A stretch of DNA of 64,000 bases from Chondrus crispus (GCF_000350225.1 NW_005178479.1:217819-281818); one strand, 5' to 3'. Counted from the first letter of the stretch, positions 52,387 to 63,671 are shown. A program made the numbers and translations. The notes: generated by a model from the letters alone, not told the origin.

Positions 52387-53502
52387 ATGAGTGAGGTCAG
52401 CGTCAACAGACGGGTGTTTATCCAGCCCCCGGCCACTCTCGCGTATCTGGAGAGGGTTGCAGTGGGGCTTCTGAACGTAGCGTTACACCCTCTCGAGTGG
52501 AACTCTTCTCACTTCCTCTGGACATTTGGCTCCGCGCTTGACCTCCTACAACGAGAGGTTCGCGTCGATGAAGCAGCTCGGCGCCTGTGGACCGACTTCA
52601 CATTTGGTGAACGGGTGGCGTTCTTGCCGTACGACCTCCGGAGCGGCGCGTTCGTCTCGCGTTCCGAATCGGGTCCGTCCAACCCTCCTCGTGCGGGGGC
52701 GCTCGGGAGCGTGGGGTCCAACGCTCGCGAGGCGCGGCGGAAGATGTACCGCGATTCGGACGCGGTAAGTCCGACCACGGATTTCGTAGGGTGTAACCCT
52801 TTCCGCGCTGCGGCGCCATCCGCTCCTGTCTGTATGACAGATCCGGTCCCTGCCGTTCCCCCGGTTCCACCCCTCGTACCAACAGTGTACCACCCAATTC
52901 GGGAAGCCGAAGTGCGCTTCCTTCAAGTTCCCCTACGCGAAGTTGCGGTCATATCCGAGCTCTCTCGAGCCCTTGGTAAGTTACGGGAGCGCGCCTGGTC
53001 GGTCGGCGAGCTACTGACGACGTTGTCGACCTGGTTCTTGGCGCGGACGGAGGACGCACACCGCCGCAGTGGCGAATGCGATCGTCTATCGTCTGAGTTG
53101 CAGCGCATCACGGAGGAACTGCAGCGATCCCGGGAAGATTGTCTCCATCGTTTGGACGCGTACGAGCGTGCATGCGTTGACAGCGATCGGTGCCGCAGGC
53201 AGCGTGACGCGCTCTGCAGCATTCAGGCGACGTCCTCCCGCGAGGGTGGTGCTCTCGCTCCGAACCCCACTCCCGTGCGGCGGGAGCCAATCCGCGACCC
53301 GTACGCGCATATCCCGAGCTCCGCCGAGATGAACGAGGCCCCTCCTCACCCCAGCCATTGCCCCCGGATCCCTATGAAGCGGGCTCGGCAGGGGCCGTCA
53401 GCAAGGCCGATCCTTGACTACGTGGCCCCGTCATCCCTCAGTAGAGCGGTTAGCGCGCGGATGACAACGGTAAAGGCAGCTCTTCCCTTTCTTGCGTTAT
53501 AA
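52387..53502 (+). CDS. Unknown coiled-coil protein 2 of the antisense module
   Basis: 371 residues from ATG 52387, 24 bp after the stop of the preceding ORF. The N-terminal 90 residues look globular (TLAYLERVAVGLLNVALHPL, FLWTFGSALDLLQREV). A Pro-rich linker covers about 155-175. A heptad-rich coiled coil runs from about 190 to 280 (SSELQRITEELQRSRED). A charged, Pro-rich end includes a KRAR motif. No family is recognised. A coiled coil with a basic end could oligomerise and bind nucleic acid, which is inference. It has no frame damage. Confidence 0.55.
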   Translation: MSEVSVNRRVFIQPPATLAYLERVAVGLLNVALHPLEWNSSHFLWTFGSALDLLQREVRVDEAARRLWTDFTFGERVAFLPYDLRSGAFVSRSESGPSNPPRAGALGSVGSNAREARRKMYRDSDAVSPTTDFVGCNPFRAAAPSAPVCMTDPVPAVPPVPPLVPTVYHPIREAEVRFLQVPLREVAVISELSRALGKLRERAWSVGELLTTLSTWFLARTEDAHRRSGECDRLSSELQRITEELQRSREDCLHRLDAYERACVDSDRCRRQRDALCSIQATSSREGGALAPNPTPVRREPIRDPYAHIPSSAEMNEAPPHPSHCPRIPMKRARQGPSARPILDYVAPSSLSRAVSARMTTVKAALPFLAL

Positions 53503-56500
53503 ACCCGGTCATTAATAGATCTCCGACGACAAGAGGCCCCGCGTGTTCCTCCTCTTTCTGGAGGCAATACCTCAATTCATCACGAAGTGTTCCACTCGAT
53601 GCGATCGGTCATATCTTTCTGCATGCTTGAGACGTTTCTGGGCTCATATAATGAATAAGAGTATGGAATGGTAGGACATTTGGCAGGCCGCCCGTCAGCA
53701 CAGGGGCGACGACAGCTGGACAATTTGTCATAAACTTTGCAGACTCTCCGCCCATGCGAGATTTCCGTACCGCAGCTGGGGATAATGGGTAATGAATAAA
53801 CATACGTAGTGGTTTTCCTTCGGTACTGTCTTCGTCTCTTGGGGTGCTGGCTTGTACAGAGGCTTCGTATTCTGCGGTTGCACTGTCGTAGTTACTTGCG
53901 TCGTGGCGAAAGAGGATATTAAGTGTCCGTGGCTGTGGCTGTGGCCGTGCTATGCTGCATCTGCAACGTAATCGACATCAGAGGCTCTTGGGGCATCGCG
54001 GGGGAGCATATCCGGTTCTTGTTTTCGTTCCTCAATAAAAATCCCAGGCTCTGCGATTGCGTAATGCATAGAAGTTTGTCGCGCTCCCGGTTGTTACTGT
54101 ATCGGAGGGAGCTTCCTCTGCTGAAGGATGACTTCCTGAGATCTTGTTGTTGTTGCGATTCCAGCGGCTAGGAAGGGACATGAGCAGACCCAAGCTGCGC
54201 CAGTGGTTGCGCCAATGACAGGGAGAGCCCTTTCGGCGGTTCCTGGTAGAGTGACTGAGGTGGGATTTGCCAATGTTCGCTCTGGTCTTTTGTGTCAGGT
54301 AAGATGGTTGCTTTCGTATCAACATGCATGACATGCTGCCAGTCGGAAAAAGTGGGGGCAGCCGTCACGACGGGCTCCGAGACATCCAGTAGCGGCGGGT
54401 GCGAGTGCTCGACTGGAGCGATGGGGGCCTCATATTACGTCGCGGAGTGATTCGCAAGGGGGCGAGGGGCGCATTCGGGGAGTCAAGCTGCAGCAGAGCA
54501 CTCAACCGTTGCTCCCTGGCTCCGCAGTTCGCTGCGCGGTGGCGGAGGGCGAGAGATTTTTTGCTTCCACTCTGCTTCTTTCGCGTCTCTTCCTGAAGTT
54601 GACCAGTACCCTTCGTCTGGAAAGCGCGTAACTGCCCCTCCAGCATGAGCCGTTGCTCATAGGGCGCGGATTGTTTGCAGCATCTTTGATAGGCGAGGGC
54701 GTGTTATCGCCAATTGGCCCCTTCACACTCGAGGGGGAGGGAACGGTTCTTCTCTTGAGTCGGCGGAGACACGCACGGTTCGCAGAAAGAAGTTTAGATA
54801 GATTTCGTCGCGCCACGGGGAGTAACGGTCGTTGTAGGATCGCGTTCGTAAGGACGGCGAGTCGCGGTCTCGTGTACTCGATCGGATTGCGCGCGTTGCA
54901 ATTACGGTCCATCCCCGTGATGCCGCGGTCAAGGAGGGCAAAAGGGGAGTCCGCAGCCCGCGGTTTGTGCGGCGTCCCATGGTACCTCATTATTGCGTAC
55001 CCACTGTAGGGCACCGCACTGCATGCCAGTTTTGATGACCACGTCATCCGAGCCAATGTTTCCTTAATTTGTTCTTGATTTTCCCTCGATTTTTTCTTTC
55101 TGTGACGGGGGCCTGCCCACTGTATGCAAGCGTAGTGTCGTTGCTTCGCCCCTTAGCAGTTCGCGATTTGCTGCTCTATCTTGTGACCGCGACATGATCC
55201 GTTCCTGTCGCGCACATCTCTCGTCTTTCGCGCGCGTTTATGTCCGCGAAGCGACGCGTCGTTCGTTCGCTCCGCGGTCGGTAATTATGCGACCAAGAGT
55301 AGTTTTCGCGCCCCGGTCAGTTTTAGCACAGGGGTTGTCTCTGCCTGGGTATCGCTGACCCGACCGAGAGGGGCGTGGGTCCCCACACGAATTCTTTTCG
55401 GCTGCGCGTGTTGTACGGGATCTTTGAACTTCCGATTTTCTCTTTTGCGGTTATGGGTCGCGATCGTCAACCTCGCCTGCCCAGTTATAGCAGACCCCGT
55501 GACTTGTAATTTTCTGCTGTGAAGAGGGGCGCGTGGTCGTGTGCGAGAGGTACTGATGTATCAAGGCCGACAAGGGTACCGGGTCGGGGGTCGTCCTATG
55601 CCGCGACCAGAGCTTCGTCCGCGAGACGACGTTGACCTCCTTGATCAAGCGCGGCGAGCACGACGTTTCTTGCGGTGTCCGTGGGTCTTTCCCCCTGCGC
55701 GCGCGCGCGGTACGCGATCTTCTTGCAGCGTTCCCCTGATCTCTTCCACGGCCATTTGGCCTTGCTCCTGGTGTTGATTCTCCTTTTGGTCGTCGCGCGA
55801 CAGTCTTCTGGTTCTTCTCTTCTCTTACCGTTGTTCATGCCCAAAGGGTGTGGACGTAACTCCTATTGGTTGTCGCGCGACGGTCTTCTGCTCTTCGTCT
55901 CTCTGAGGGGGGGGTCGCGCACGCAGTTCGCAGGAAAAAGAAGTTCAGTAGGTCTCGTTGCGCCACGGTGATTGACGGTTCTGGTAGGGTCGCGGAAGGG
56001 GCCCCGAGTTGCGCTAAAGTCGCGTGCTCTGCTCTTGTGCTCGCGATCGAGTCACGTCCTTCGCGATTGCTTCGCGTCCGTGCGCTCATGGTCCGTCCCC
56101 ATGACGCCGCGTTCACGGAGGGTAGGGGGAGCCGTTTGCTGATGGGGCGTCCCATGATGGCTTCTAATTGCGTGTTCATTGTGCGGCACGTGCCGCATGG
56201 ACGCCGGCACGATGGGCGCGTACAGTAGGGGTACTTTTTCCGTTAATTTTGGTGTTGCTCCCGACGGCTATTCGAGCACTGTACGGCGCGGCCTGCATGC
56301 CCATCCCGTAGCGCACGTCATCCCAGCCAACTTTTTTTCCTTAATTTTTCCTTCATTTTTTCCGTTATTTCTCTTTCTGCGACGGCGGCGTCGCCATTGT
56401 ATGCAAGCGTACAGTGTTGCTGCTCCGCCGCTTATCAGTTCGCGATTTGTTGCACCGTCTGGCGTCCCGCCATGAAGTGACCCGTACCTCTTGCACACGT

Positions 56501-57052
56501 TCTATGTGCCCTGCATTTTCGTACGTATATCCGTGCGGCAACGCGTCGTGCCCTTGCTCGCCTGTTTGGGATGAGATGCCCGAGGCATATTCTGCGCTCC
56601 AGTGTTTTGCGCCACAACTTGACATCAAGTGGACGTCGTGGCTCCGCCGGGGAGGAGGTCGAGAGGGCGCCCCTAATGCGGTCTGAGGGGACGAGTTCCG
56701 GAGCCCCTTTTCGCGGTGTGTCGGCGCGTATGCGCTGTGCTTCTTACTGTGTTCGCGGAAGGTTTCCTTGTCTTGTGGAGTTGCAGTTTCTCTCCTGTTA
56801 TGTCTGAGGCCCCACTGCTGCCCCTCTTCCCGTGTGTTATTCCGACGTCGAACGTCTCGTTTGTGCGTTCGGTACGGGATCTTCACCCTTCTCGTTTTTG
56901 CGAATACAGTCCGCGTTCGTCCGCCTCGCACGATCGGTTGCTCTGAGTCATGTGACTCCTTAATTTCCGGCTCTACCGAGGTATGCGTGTCCTTTGGCTC
57001 TTGCGAGTTAATACTGAGCGCGGTAGTCCAGAAGCGGTTGAGGGCGGTTGAG
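53503..57052. other. Non-coding 3' region of the chromodomain element
   Basis: About 3.5 kb without a credible gene, GC-rich with frequent ACGCG and CGCG. Contains a diverged direct duplication listed separately. Confidence 0.45.
54750..56460. repeat. Diverged direct duplication, period about 1.2 kb
   Basis: The segment from about 54757 to 55190 is repeated from about 55905 to 56460. Shared runs include TTCGCAG...AGAAGTT, GCGCCACGG, GGCGTCCCATG and TGTATGCAAGCGTA. Divergence is roughly a quarter of positions by eye. Open frames in the two copies resemble each other but have no known domain. Confidence 0.6.
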
Positions 57053-57086
57053 GGCCCCCCCTTAAGGTTGAACGTCCGCGTTCAAC
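57053..57086 (-). promoter_or_regulatory. Second polypurine tract and conserved hairpin
   Basis: Minus-strand CCTTAAGGGGGGGCCC (57052-57067) sits just after the pol stop. It is preceded on that strand by the hairpin GTTGAACG-4 nt-CGTTCAAC (57067-57086). A related sequence (C7, AAGGGTGATCGTCCGCGTTCAC) lies at the terminal tract at 50436-50467, so the tract and its flank exist twice, 6.6 kb apart. Confidence 0.5.
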
Positions 57087-57136
57087 TCGGTTGTCAGGTC
57101 CCTACCCGTGCATGCGCGTAGTCGGCTCGCGTAACG

Positions 57137-58598
57137 CTAGACGAGTTCTTCGGGTATATGTGTCCTTGCTGTCCACGTGGGCTCCTCGTAGTCTGCCCAC
57201 TTCACCTTGAACTTCGCGACCCCGTTTTCCATTACGCGGTGATCGAGAAGCCGGTCCACCGCGTACTGTGTCCCCGTGGTGACCTTGTCAGTAAGGTCAC
57301 CCGGCGCGGTTATGCCTGCCCGTGGTACGTCCACAGGTGGTGGCGCGTACACACACCTATCAGCGGACACGCGTTCTCCGACCCCATCACGATCAATCGT
57401 GATGGTACGTTGGTCATTCGCGAGGACGCGGTAAGGTCCCACGGCTGGTGACGCGAGCTTATTTGATGTCTTCGCTCCGTCCGTAGGGTCGAGGTATACA
57501 TAATTTCCAGGCTTGACTCGCGTGTTTACGCGTCTCACGCGTTTGTAGAAATCGCGTTTGTAGCGAGCCTGCGTTCGTCGCAGGCTGCTATATGCCTTCT
57601 GAATTGTCTCGTCCAGCTTCTTAAGAAACTCCGCGCGATGCGTTTTTCTATCCGGGAGGGGAGCGTTCCCCTCCGTCCTTCGAAGCGAAAATTCTGGGGG
57701 AGGGCGACTGAGTACCAGCTCGAATGGGGTTGTACGCGTAGACCTGTGTACGTGGGAGTTGTACTCGTAAGTTAATGGCCCCACGTACACATCCTAATCG
57801 TCTTGGTGTTCGTTGACGTAGTTACGCCACATAGACGCAATAGTACGGTTGTAGCCCTCCACTTGGCCGTTGGTCTGGGGATGGTACGCGGACGTATACA
57901 AGTTCGTAATCCCCAGGATCCGGCACGCGCTGTGGAAGAACTTCGCGTTAAATTGAGGTCCATTATCGGACAACAGCGAACGCGGAATGCCGTACTTGAA
58001 AACCCACGCGTCACAAAACGCGGTCGTCACTGTGTACGCGGTCACTGTCCTCAACACGACGACTTGAGTTAACTTTGTGCACCGGTCCGTTATTACCAGA
58101 AGGTATTGTTTTCCTCCCTTGGTCTTCGGAAGCGGTCCAAGAATGTCTATCGCGAGGCTCTCCAATGGACGCGTAGCGGGGAACAATATCAGCCGGTTGA
58201 GATGTTTTCGGAGTTTGAAGCGATTCTTCGCGCATTTCCGGCATCCGCGTACTGTCGCTGCCACGTCCGCGGCCAAATGTGGCCGGTAATACCAGCGTCG
58301 GAGCGTGTGATACATGCGGTTCTGCCCCGGATGTCCCGCGATCGCGGGGTCATGGCAAAGCCGCAACAGACGCGCGCGTAGTGACTGAGGGACCACCACT
58401 TGAATGATTTCAGGATCGTAGGGGTGCTTGCGGTTCAAAACCCCTTGGTGGTCCTCAAAGAACGCGGAGTCGCGATTTCCGATTGTCTGGCCAGTACGGT
58501 TTGGCAGAAATCGTCGACGCGTTGCTCCTCGGCTATCTCCTCCAGGGTGAGAGGGGCCGGCAGGTCGTCCTGTGGAGGAGCGACCTGGGAGCCTGACG
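57137..58598 (-). pseudogene. Ty3 chromovirus integrase with chromodomain
   Basis: The minus strand encodes the integrase H2C2 region (H-P-G-Q-N-R-M-Y-H...CRKCAKNR), a complete core with the Asp/Asp/Glu residues (LAIDILGPL, LLSDNGPQF, NGQVEGYNR), and a C-terminal domain ending in a chromodomain (YAVDRLLDHRVMENGVAKF, then WADYEEPTW). A TAG at 57794-57796 replaces what is probably a Trp codon. A frameshift near 58470 separates the N-terminal tether (LTLEEIAEEQRVDDFCQTV). Reverse transcriptase and RNase H, expected upstream, are missing: the tether joins protease remnants directly near 58600. Confidence 0.88.
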
Positions 58599-58600
58599 CG

Positions 58601-58981
58601 TCAATTCGTATCGACGGCGATAGTGTACGGCTTGAACGCGTTCTTCTCAGAAGCTATCGAGCCCACTATATTGTAGATCTTGGACGTCATCAGACAGACG
58701 ACGCCCTCGACGATCTTAGGCGGGGCCGTTCGCGTCACGTCATTTCGCTTTGGGCGTCGGCGTCGCGTCTTGCCCCTGCTTCGCGTTCTTCTTCCTTGAC
58801 CGTCGGAGTCCGGGGCCTCGCGTTCGTCTTTCCGCCCTTGACTCCTTGGGCCCAAGGAGGGGCCCACGCACTTTTCACGCGTTACTTCTTCACGCGGCGC
58901 GTTCTCGACGCGCACGTCGCGTTCTTCTTCTTGCACCTGGCTCCCGCTGGCCTTGGTGCCTTCACGGCGGATCCGTGGCAT
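58601..58981 (-). pseudogene. Pol N-terminal remnant (protease start), internally deleted
   Basis: The frame is a basic, low-complexity linker followed by MTSKIYNIVGSIASEKNAF and PYTIAVDTN, resembling the stretch that leads into a retropepsin active site (V-D-T-G). It stops there and the next sequence is the integrase tether, so protease body, reverse transcriptase and RNase H are deleted. Confidence 0.55.
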
Positions 58982-59113
58982 CCGACCTCCGGCGGTCGGA
59001 AAATACTCGCGTTCGGGGGGGTGGTATCGGTCTTACGGAAGTCGCGGCAATTTTGCGTTTGTTAAATACTTGTTTTTGCACCGGATAGGCGGGGGTCTCG
59101 GTGACTTTGTGTT

Positions 59114-59152
59114 GCGGCGAGGGGAATATTATCGGTAAATATTCACCTCGCC
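59114..59152. repeat. Hairpin near the gag-pol junction
   Basis: GGCGAGGGGAATATT and its near-complement AATATTCACCTCGCC flank a short loop; 14 of 16 positions pair. It lies between gag and the pol remnant of the minus-strand element. Confidence 0.5.
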
Positions 59153-59291
59153 CTTGAGAGGGGTATATGGACGGGTCGGGGGTATAAGAGCGAGACGGTT
59201 CACGTGAGCGCGTAAACGTGACGGCCTTTACGCGTTTTTGAGCTACCTGAACTATCCGTTCTAGTCGCGCCGCTACCTGTAGCCAACGCGG

Positions 59292-60891
59292 CTACGGACC
59301 TCCGTTCGAGTGGCTGGCCTGGCCCTTCCCACGGTGGTGCGGCAGCATCCGCGAAGTACTCGGGTACCTCGCGGGGTTGATTTTCAACGTTCGGACGTTG
59401 TAAAATATGGGGGGCGGCGAGAGTCGGCTCTCGCTCGCTTCTCTGTAGGGCAGGGGATACGGATCCCCTGCCCAGTCCTGGAGGTACATTATCGCGTTCT
59501 GTACTCCCGTCCGCAATCTGGACCGACCGCGTTCTCCTCTTCCATTTTGACGCGGGTATTGCGTGTCGGCTTGTCGGAAATCGCGTTGTTCGCGCCTGTA
59601 TCCTCCTCCGCGCGGGGCGAAACGGACGCCCCCTCCGGGGCGATTCGCGTGGCCCGAACGTGGACCACGGTCACCAGCGACCGACTGTTGGAAGAGGTTC
59701 CTCATCCCTGGACGCGTGTGTAGGTGGTACCGACAGTTTCGATACGCGGAAAACATCCGCTGCTCCGGGGCGAGGAAGGAGCACGCGTACATGGCATGGC
59801 CGTGCGTTCTGCACAGCCAGCAGACGTACGCGCTCCCGTCGGCTGAGGCGAAGGTCGCCGCCTGACGAGCTCCTTCCGGTATGCCCGAACGCGGTGGCAA
59901 AGCTGCCCTTGGTCTCCGTCGACGCCGGCGTTGACGGCCGGCCTCCTGTAGCGTCCCCGCCTCTCATGACGAGGACGGGGTCAGCTTCCCAATCCTCCTC
60001 GTTAACGTGGAGGGCTGACGCGAGGGAGCTCGTCGCGTTCGACCTGGCGGCTCTCCCTCCCCTCGCTGCCGGTTTCGGGTCCGGCAGCGGTAGTCCGCGT
60101 CGGGCGCGAAACGTGGTTCCTTCTGCGGTCGCAATGCGTCTGATAATTGACAGGTCCGTCTTCTGGTTTGCGGGCAACCTCTGGACGGTCTCTGCCACCG
60201 CTGCTCGCGTCGCGGGAGCCAATCCGCGTACAAAATAATGAGCCAAGGCTTGCTCCGTAAATACCGCGGTGCACTTGAACGCGTTCGATTCGAGCCTATC
60301 CGCGAACGCGTTTTCCGTCTCGTGCGGCTTCTCATGAGCAGACGGGACGGCATCGTGCGCTACCCCCAGTACGTCATCAGTGAGGTAGCGCTTGATGAAT
60401 TGATTGATAAGCCCAGGCCAGCTCACATCGTCATGGAGCTGGCCTGCGCGGATTCCGCGCATAGTGTAGCTTGTATATAATCTTTCCGCGTCGCGTTCGA
60501 GAAAATGCGCGAGGACGCGAATCGCGACCCCTTCCGTCAGATGTTGCGAATTGAACGTGATGCGCACATCTTTCAGGAAGGGGAGTAATTCAATCGCGTT
60601 CGTTCCATCGAAATTGCGCATCGTGGAACGAATCCCACGACAACGCTGCACATATTTCGCGATTCGCTCCGCGTCCGTTGACGTCACGAGGGTCGAGACG
60701 TTGTCCAGGCGATACATCCTGTAATTAGCTACGGAGCTAAATTTCTGTATCATCGTGTGTAGTGCACTGACCCACCTTTCCCTTTTCCCAGGGGACACCT
60801 GTCCCCGGCCAGCACGACTCCTTCTCCGGGACACACGTGTACCCCGCGCCACGTGTAACCGGTCGTCAAGGCTCCTGTGTCCAGGTGTCAT
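59292..60891 (-). pseudogene. Gag of the chromodomain element, one frameshift
   Basis: From ATG 60889-60891 a capsid-like protein runs to 59671 (FDGTNAIELLPFLKDVRITFN, then the LTEGVAIRVLAHFL block). Near 59890-59900 homology passes to another frame (ending 59292) that holds the zinc knuckle C-W-L-C-x4-H-x4-C and an Arg/Gly-rich nucleic-acid-binding tail. The +1 shift could be mutation or recoding; since pol is damaged, mutation is likelier. The 5' LTR expected to the right was not found. Confidence 0.8.
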
Positions 60892-61493
60892 CCCCCACGT
60901 GTAATGGTTGTCATACCTCCCCAAGAGGAGTTTCTCCGGTCGTCGCCGCCGTCGTTTTAATTTAGTATCTTTTAGTTTAATTAATTATAGCTCCGACGTC
61001 GGCTAGTATATAGCCGACGTCCGACCCTAAGTAAATCCTTACGAAGCTTTGGGTCTACAACTCGGGTTTGTGGAACGGAGTCGTAGCCTTGCGTCGGTCC
61101 CCGTCCCACGACGGTACCCTGCGAGCCATCTACGTCCCGATTCCCTCCTGCCTCTACCGCGCGCGTCGTCCCGCCACGCTCGGCTCTCCGCGCGACAGCT
61201 GTCCCTACCGCTCCGCCCCTCCTGGGCTCTGCTTTCCCACATTTTCCCTTACGTTCCCTACTGCGCTTCGCGCCCGGCCCCGTACCGGTCCCTTACGGGT
61301 GGTCTCCCGATAACCCCCCTTCACGCGCCCCCGAACGCGCGCGCTCTGCTAGAGGGGGATCCCACACTTCCCCCTCAGTGCACGACATTTTGGTCTCCCG
61401 ACCTAGAAGTCTACGGAGTGTCTCTTATCCCTTACCGCTTTCGGTCCTAGGTGTTCTATCTCTGTTTCAACAGGTTTCGACAAGCCCAAGGCT
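60892..61493. other. 602-bp spacer between two divergent gag genes
   Basis: AT-rich 60955-60990, then a perfect hairpin GACGTCGGCT-7 nt-AGCCGACGTC at 60995-61021. It must hold the leaders of both elements, yet no LTR pair could be defined. Confidence 0.5.
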
Positions 61494-63671
61494 ATGGTAT
61501 CCGGGTCCGATTCGTCCCGTGAGACCCGTCCTCGAGACGTGCCTCCGCCAGTTGCGGCGTGGATCACTCGGAGTTGTCGCGAGACTCTCCGAGAAGCGAA
61601 AAGATTCACGCTCAATACTGTAGCGGAGAAGCTCGCAGCGCAACCGTCGGCGCTGCGAGAAAATCTCAAGACTTTTATTGAGGAAACTATTGCCGCCCAA
61701 GCCGAGGTACAAGCCGCGCGAGAGCGCGATCGCCTAACCGTCCTGAAAGGCGTGCTCACCGAGGCCTGGCAGGCGGACATAGCTGCCAGCGCCAAGGAGG
61801 CTGCCATCCTGCGTAAGCAAGAGGAGACCGCCACGGCGGAGGAACTCAAGGCCCTCCGTCGAGAAATTGCCATCTTGAAGACGCAAACATCAGCCTCCGC
61901 TGCTGGAATCCCTCTGACTACAGTCGGAGTAGCGACTCTCCCTCCCGCTGAGGGGTTGCCCCCGTTGAATAAGAGCCTGCTCTTTTCCAACTTGACAACG
62001 CCGGCGCTGCAAGCCGCGGGGATACCGGTCCCCTCCATGGAGACCGCACCCCAATTCTCCGCCAATCCGCAGGCGTCGCGAACCGCGGCAGGAGCCTCCC
62101 GCGAGGGAGCCTCCGCCGGGCCTATCCACCTTGAAGGTAATTTACCTTCCCAGAATTTACGGGGAGGGAACCCCGATCAAGGGGGAAGCTCAGACGACGA
62201 GGGGAGTGGACGACGAAAAAAGTCCAAACCCAGTCGGAAAGAGCGGAAGGCGAACCGTCACAAAGGACGAAAGGATGGACACCCTCCGGACGGGTACTCA
62301 AGCCCGTCCTCGTCATCCTCCTCTGACTCGGAGACCGATTCCGAGTCAGAGTCCCTTACGGCCCCAACGCCGACGTTCGGCCCCAAACAGAAAAAGGTTT
62401 CTGTCTGGAAGCCGACGAACCACCGGTTCAGAGGTGTGTGTAACTACCGAGCATACCGCCTCGTGGATACCGACCCAACCCTGGACGACCGCGTCTACGC
62501 TACCACCCGTAAGAGGGTGCAGTACCTCCTCGTGGTCATGGGGGAGTACAAATTCAGCGGGGTAGATCCTATCAGGGTCATCAGTTTCCTGGCTCGCTGC
62601 AAGGAAAATTTTGACAACGCCAATATGACCGAGGCGATGGCCCTGATGGCCCTAACCCATCTGCTGGCTCCGCCAGCTAAGGAAGCGTGTGAGTCCCAGC
62701 GGGGACTGCACCGCAAATCTCAGGGGATCGCAAGCTGGGCCGCCGCCTTCAATTGGCTGTTACGCACGTATGCGACGAACCTCGAGATCGAGCGGGCTCT
62801 CACGGCATTGAGGGAGCTACACCAGAAGCCGGGCGAATTGGAAACCGAGTACGCTACTCGAATGTCCACCGCCCTGGGGAGGTGCGGGGACGTGCACTCG
62901 GCATACGAGAGGACGACCCTCTTCATCGAGGGGCTCACCCCCGCGATCAAGCCGCTGGTGTTACAAGCTCGCGAGGATCGACCGCGATCCTCGTTCGAGG
63001 ATACCGTCGCCCACGCGCGTTCGCACGGAGACGCCTTCCGGGCCCAGCACGGGTCTGGGCGCCGCGTGGAGTTCGGGAAGCCCCGCCCGGTTAAACAGGT
63101 CCTCGCTGCCCTGGATGGCGCACCGTCGACGTCGACCGGCCCCCCTCCCAGTTTTCAAACGGCCCGGGGACCCGATAACTACCTCGCTGCCGAAGGTGAC
63201 CTCGCCGGGGAGGCTCCTTTCCTCCCGACGGAAGAATCCTCCTTCAACGACGGAGACTCGCTGTTTTACGGCGACCGGCGCAAGCCGTACCAACCCGCTC
63301 GAGAGCCCGCCGAGGGCTTTCGTGGACTTCCACCGGGGAAAACGTCCCGTAATTACCAGAAGGATCTGCGAGGGCCTCCGTCCCTGCAGATCATCTGCTT
63401 CACCTGTTATCGGGTCGGGGACCACATCTCCCCTGACTGCGATATGAAGGTGAAGGATGTATCCCTCGTACCCTACCAGTACGAGAAGTTGACCGCGGCC
63501 CAAAAGAGCCGAGTGCCTCCGGAGGCGTACCTCCGAGCCGTCGCCCTCCTCAGTTACGAGGCGAACCGGGTCATGAACCCTGAAGCCGTCGCCGGCCCGC
63601 CGCCGCGTGCGGGTACCGGGACGAGGACCGTACCGCCCCCCGGGGAAGCTTCTCCTCCTCCAAAAAACTAG
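61494..63671 (+). CDS. Intact Ty3-type Gag
   Basis: 725 residues from ATG 61494. An N-terminal coiled coil (about 40-145, ENLKTFIEETIAAQAEVQA) is followed by a Ser/acid/Lys-rich linker (about 225-300). A capsid-like domain (about 310-520) contains NYRAYRLVD, KFSGVDPIRVISFLARCKENF and MTEAMALMALTHLL. A late Cys/His knuckle C-F-T-C-x5-H-x4-C lies near 640. Related blocks occur in the minus-strand Gag to the left. No stops or shifts are seen, so this is the least damaged element here. The gene ends AAA-AAC-TAG on a frameshift heptamer leading into pol. Confidence 0.85.
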   Translation: MVSGSDSSRETRPRDVPPPVAAWITRSCRETLREAKRFTLNTVAEKLAAQPSALRENLKTFIEETIAAQAEVQAARERDRLTVLKGVLTEAWQADIAASAKEAAILRKQEETATAEELKALRREIAILKTQTSASAAGIPLTTVGVATLPPAEGLPPLNKSLLFSNLTTPALQAAGIPVPSMETAPQFSANPQASRTAAGASREGASAGPIHLEGNLPSQNLRGGNPDQGGSSDDEGSGRRKKSKPSRKERKANRHKGRKDGHPPDGYSSPSSSSSSDSETDSESESLTAPTPTFGPKQKKVSVWKPTNHRFRGVCNYRAYRLVDTDPTLDDRVYATTRKRVQYLLVVMGEYKFSGVDPIRVISFLARCKENFDNANMTEAMALMALTHLLAPPAKEACESQRGLHRKSQGIASWAAAFNWLLRTYATNLEIERALTALRELHQKPGELETEYATRMSTALGRCGDVHSAYERTTLFIEGLTPAIKPLVLQAREDRPRSSFEDTVAHARSHGDAFRAQHGSGRRVEFGKPRPVKQVLAALDGAPSTSTGPPPSFQTARGPDNYLAAEGDLAGEAPFLPTEESSFNDGDSLFYGDRRKPYQPAREPAEGFRGLPPGKTSRNYQKDLRGPPSLQIICFTCYRVGDHISPDCDMKVKDVSLVPYQYEKLTAAQKSRVPPEAYLRAVALLSYEANRVMNPEAVAGPPPRAGTGTRTVPPPGEASPPPKN

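Noticed and set aside
59671-59900. Gag frame change considered as a programmed +1 shift
   Set aside because: No clear slippery site or structure seen, and pol of this element is deleted, so mutation is more likely.
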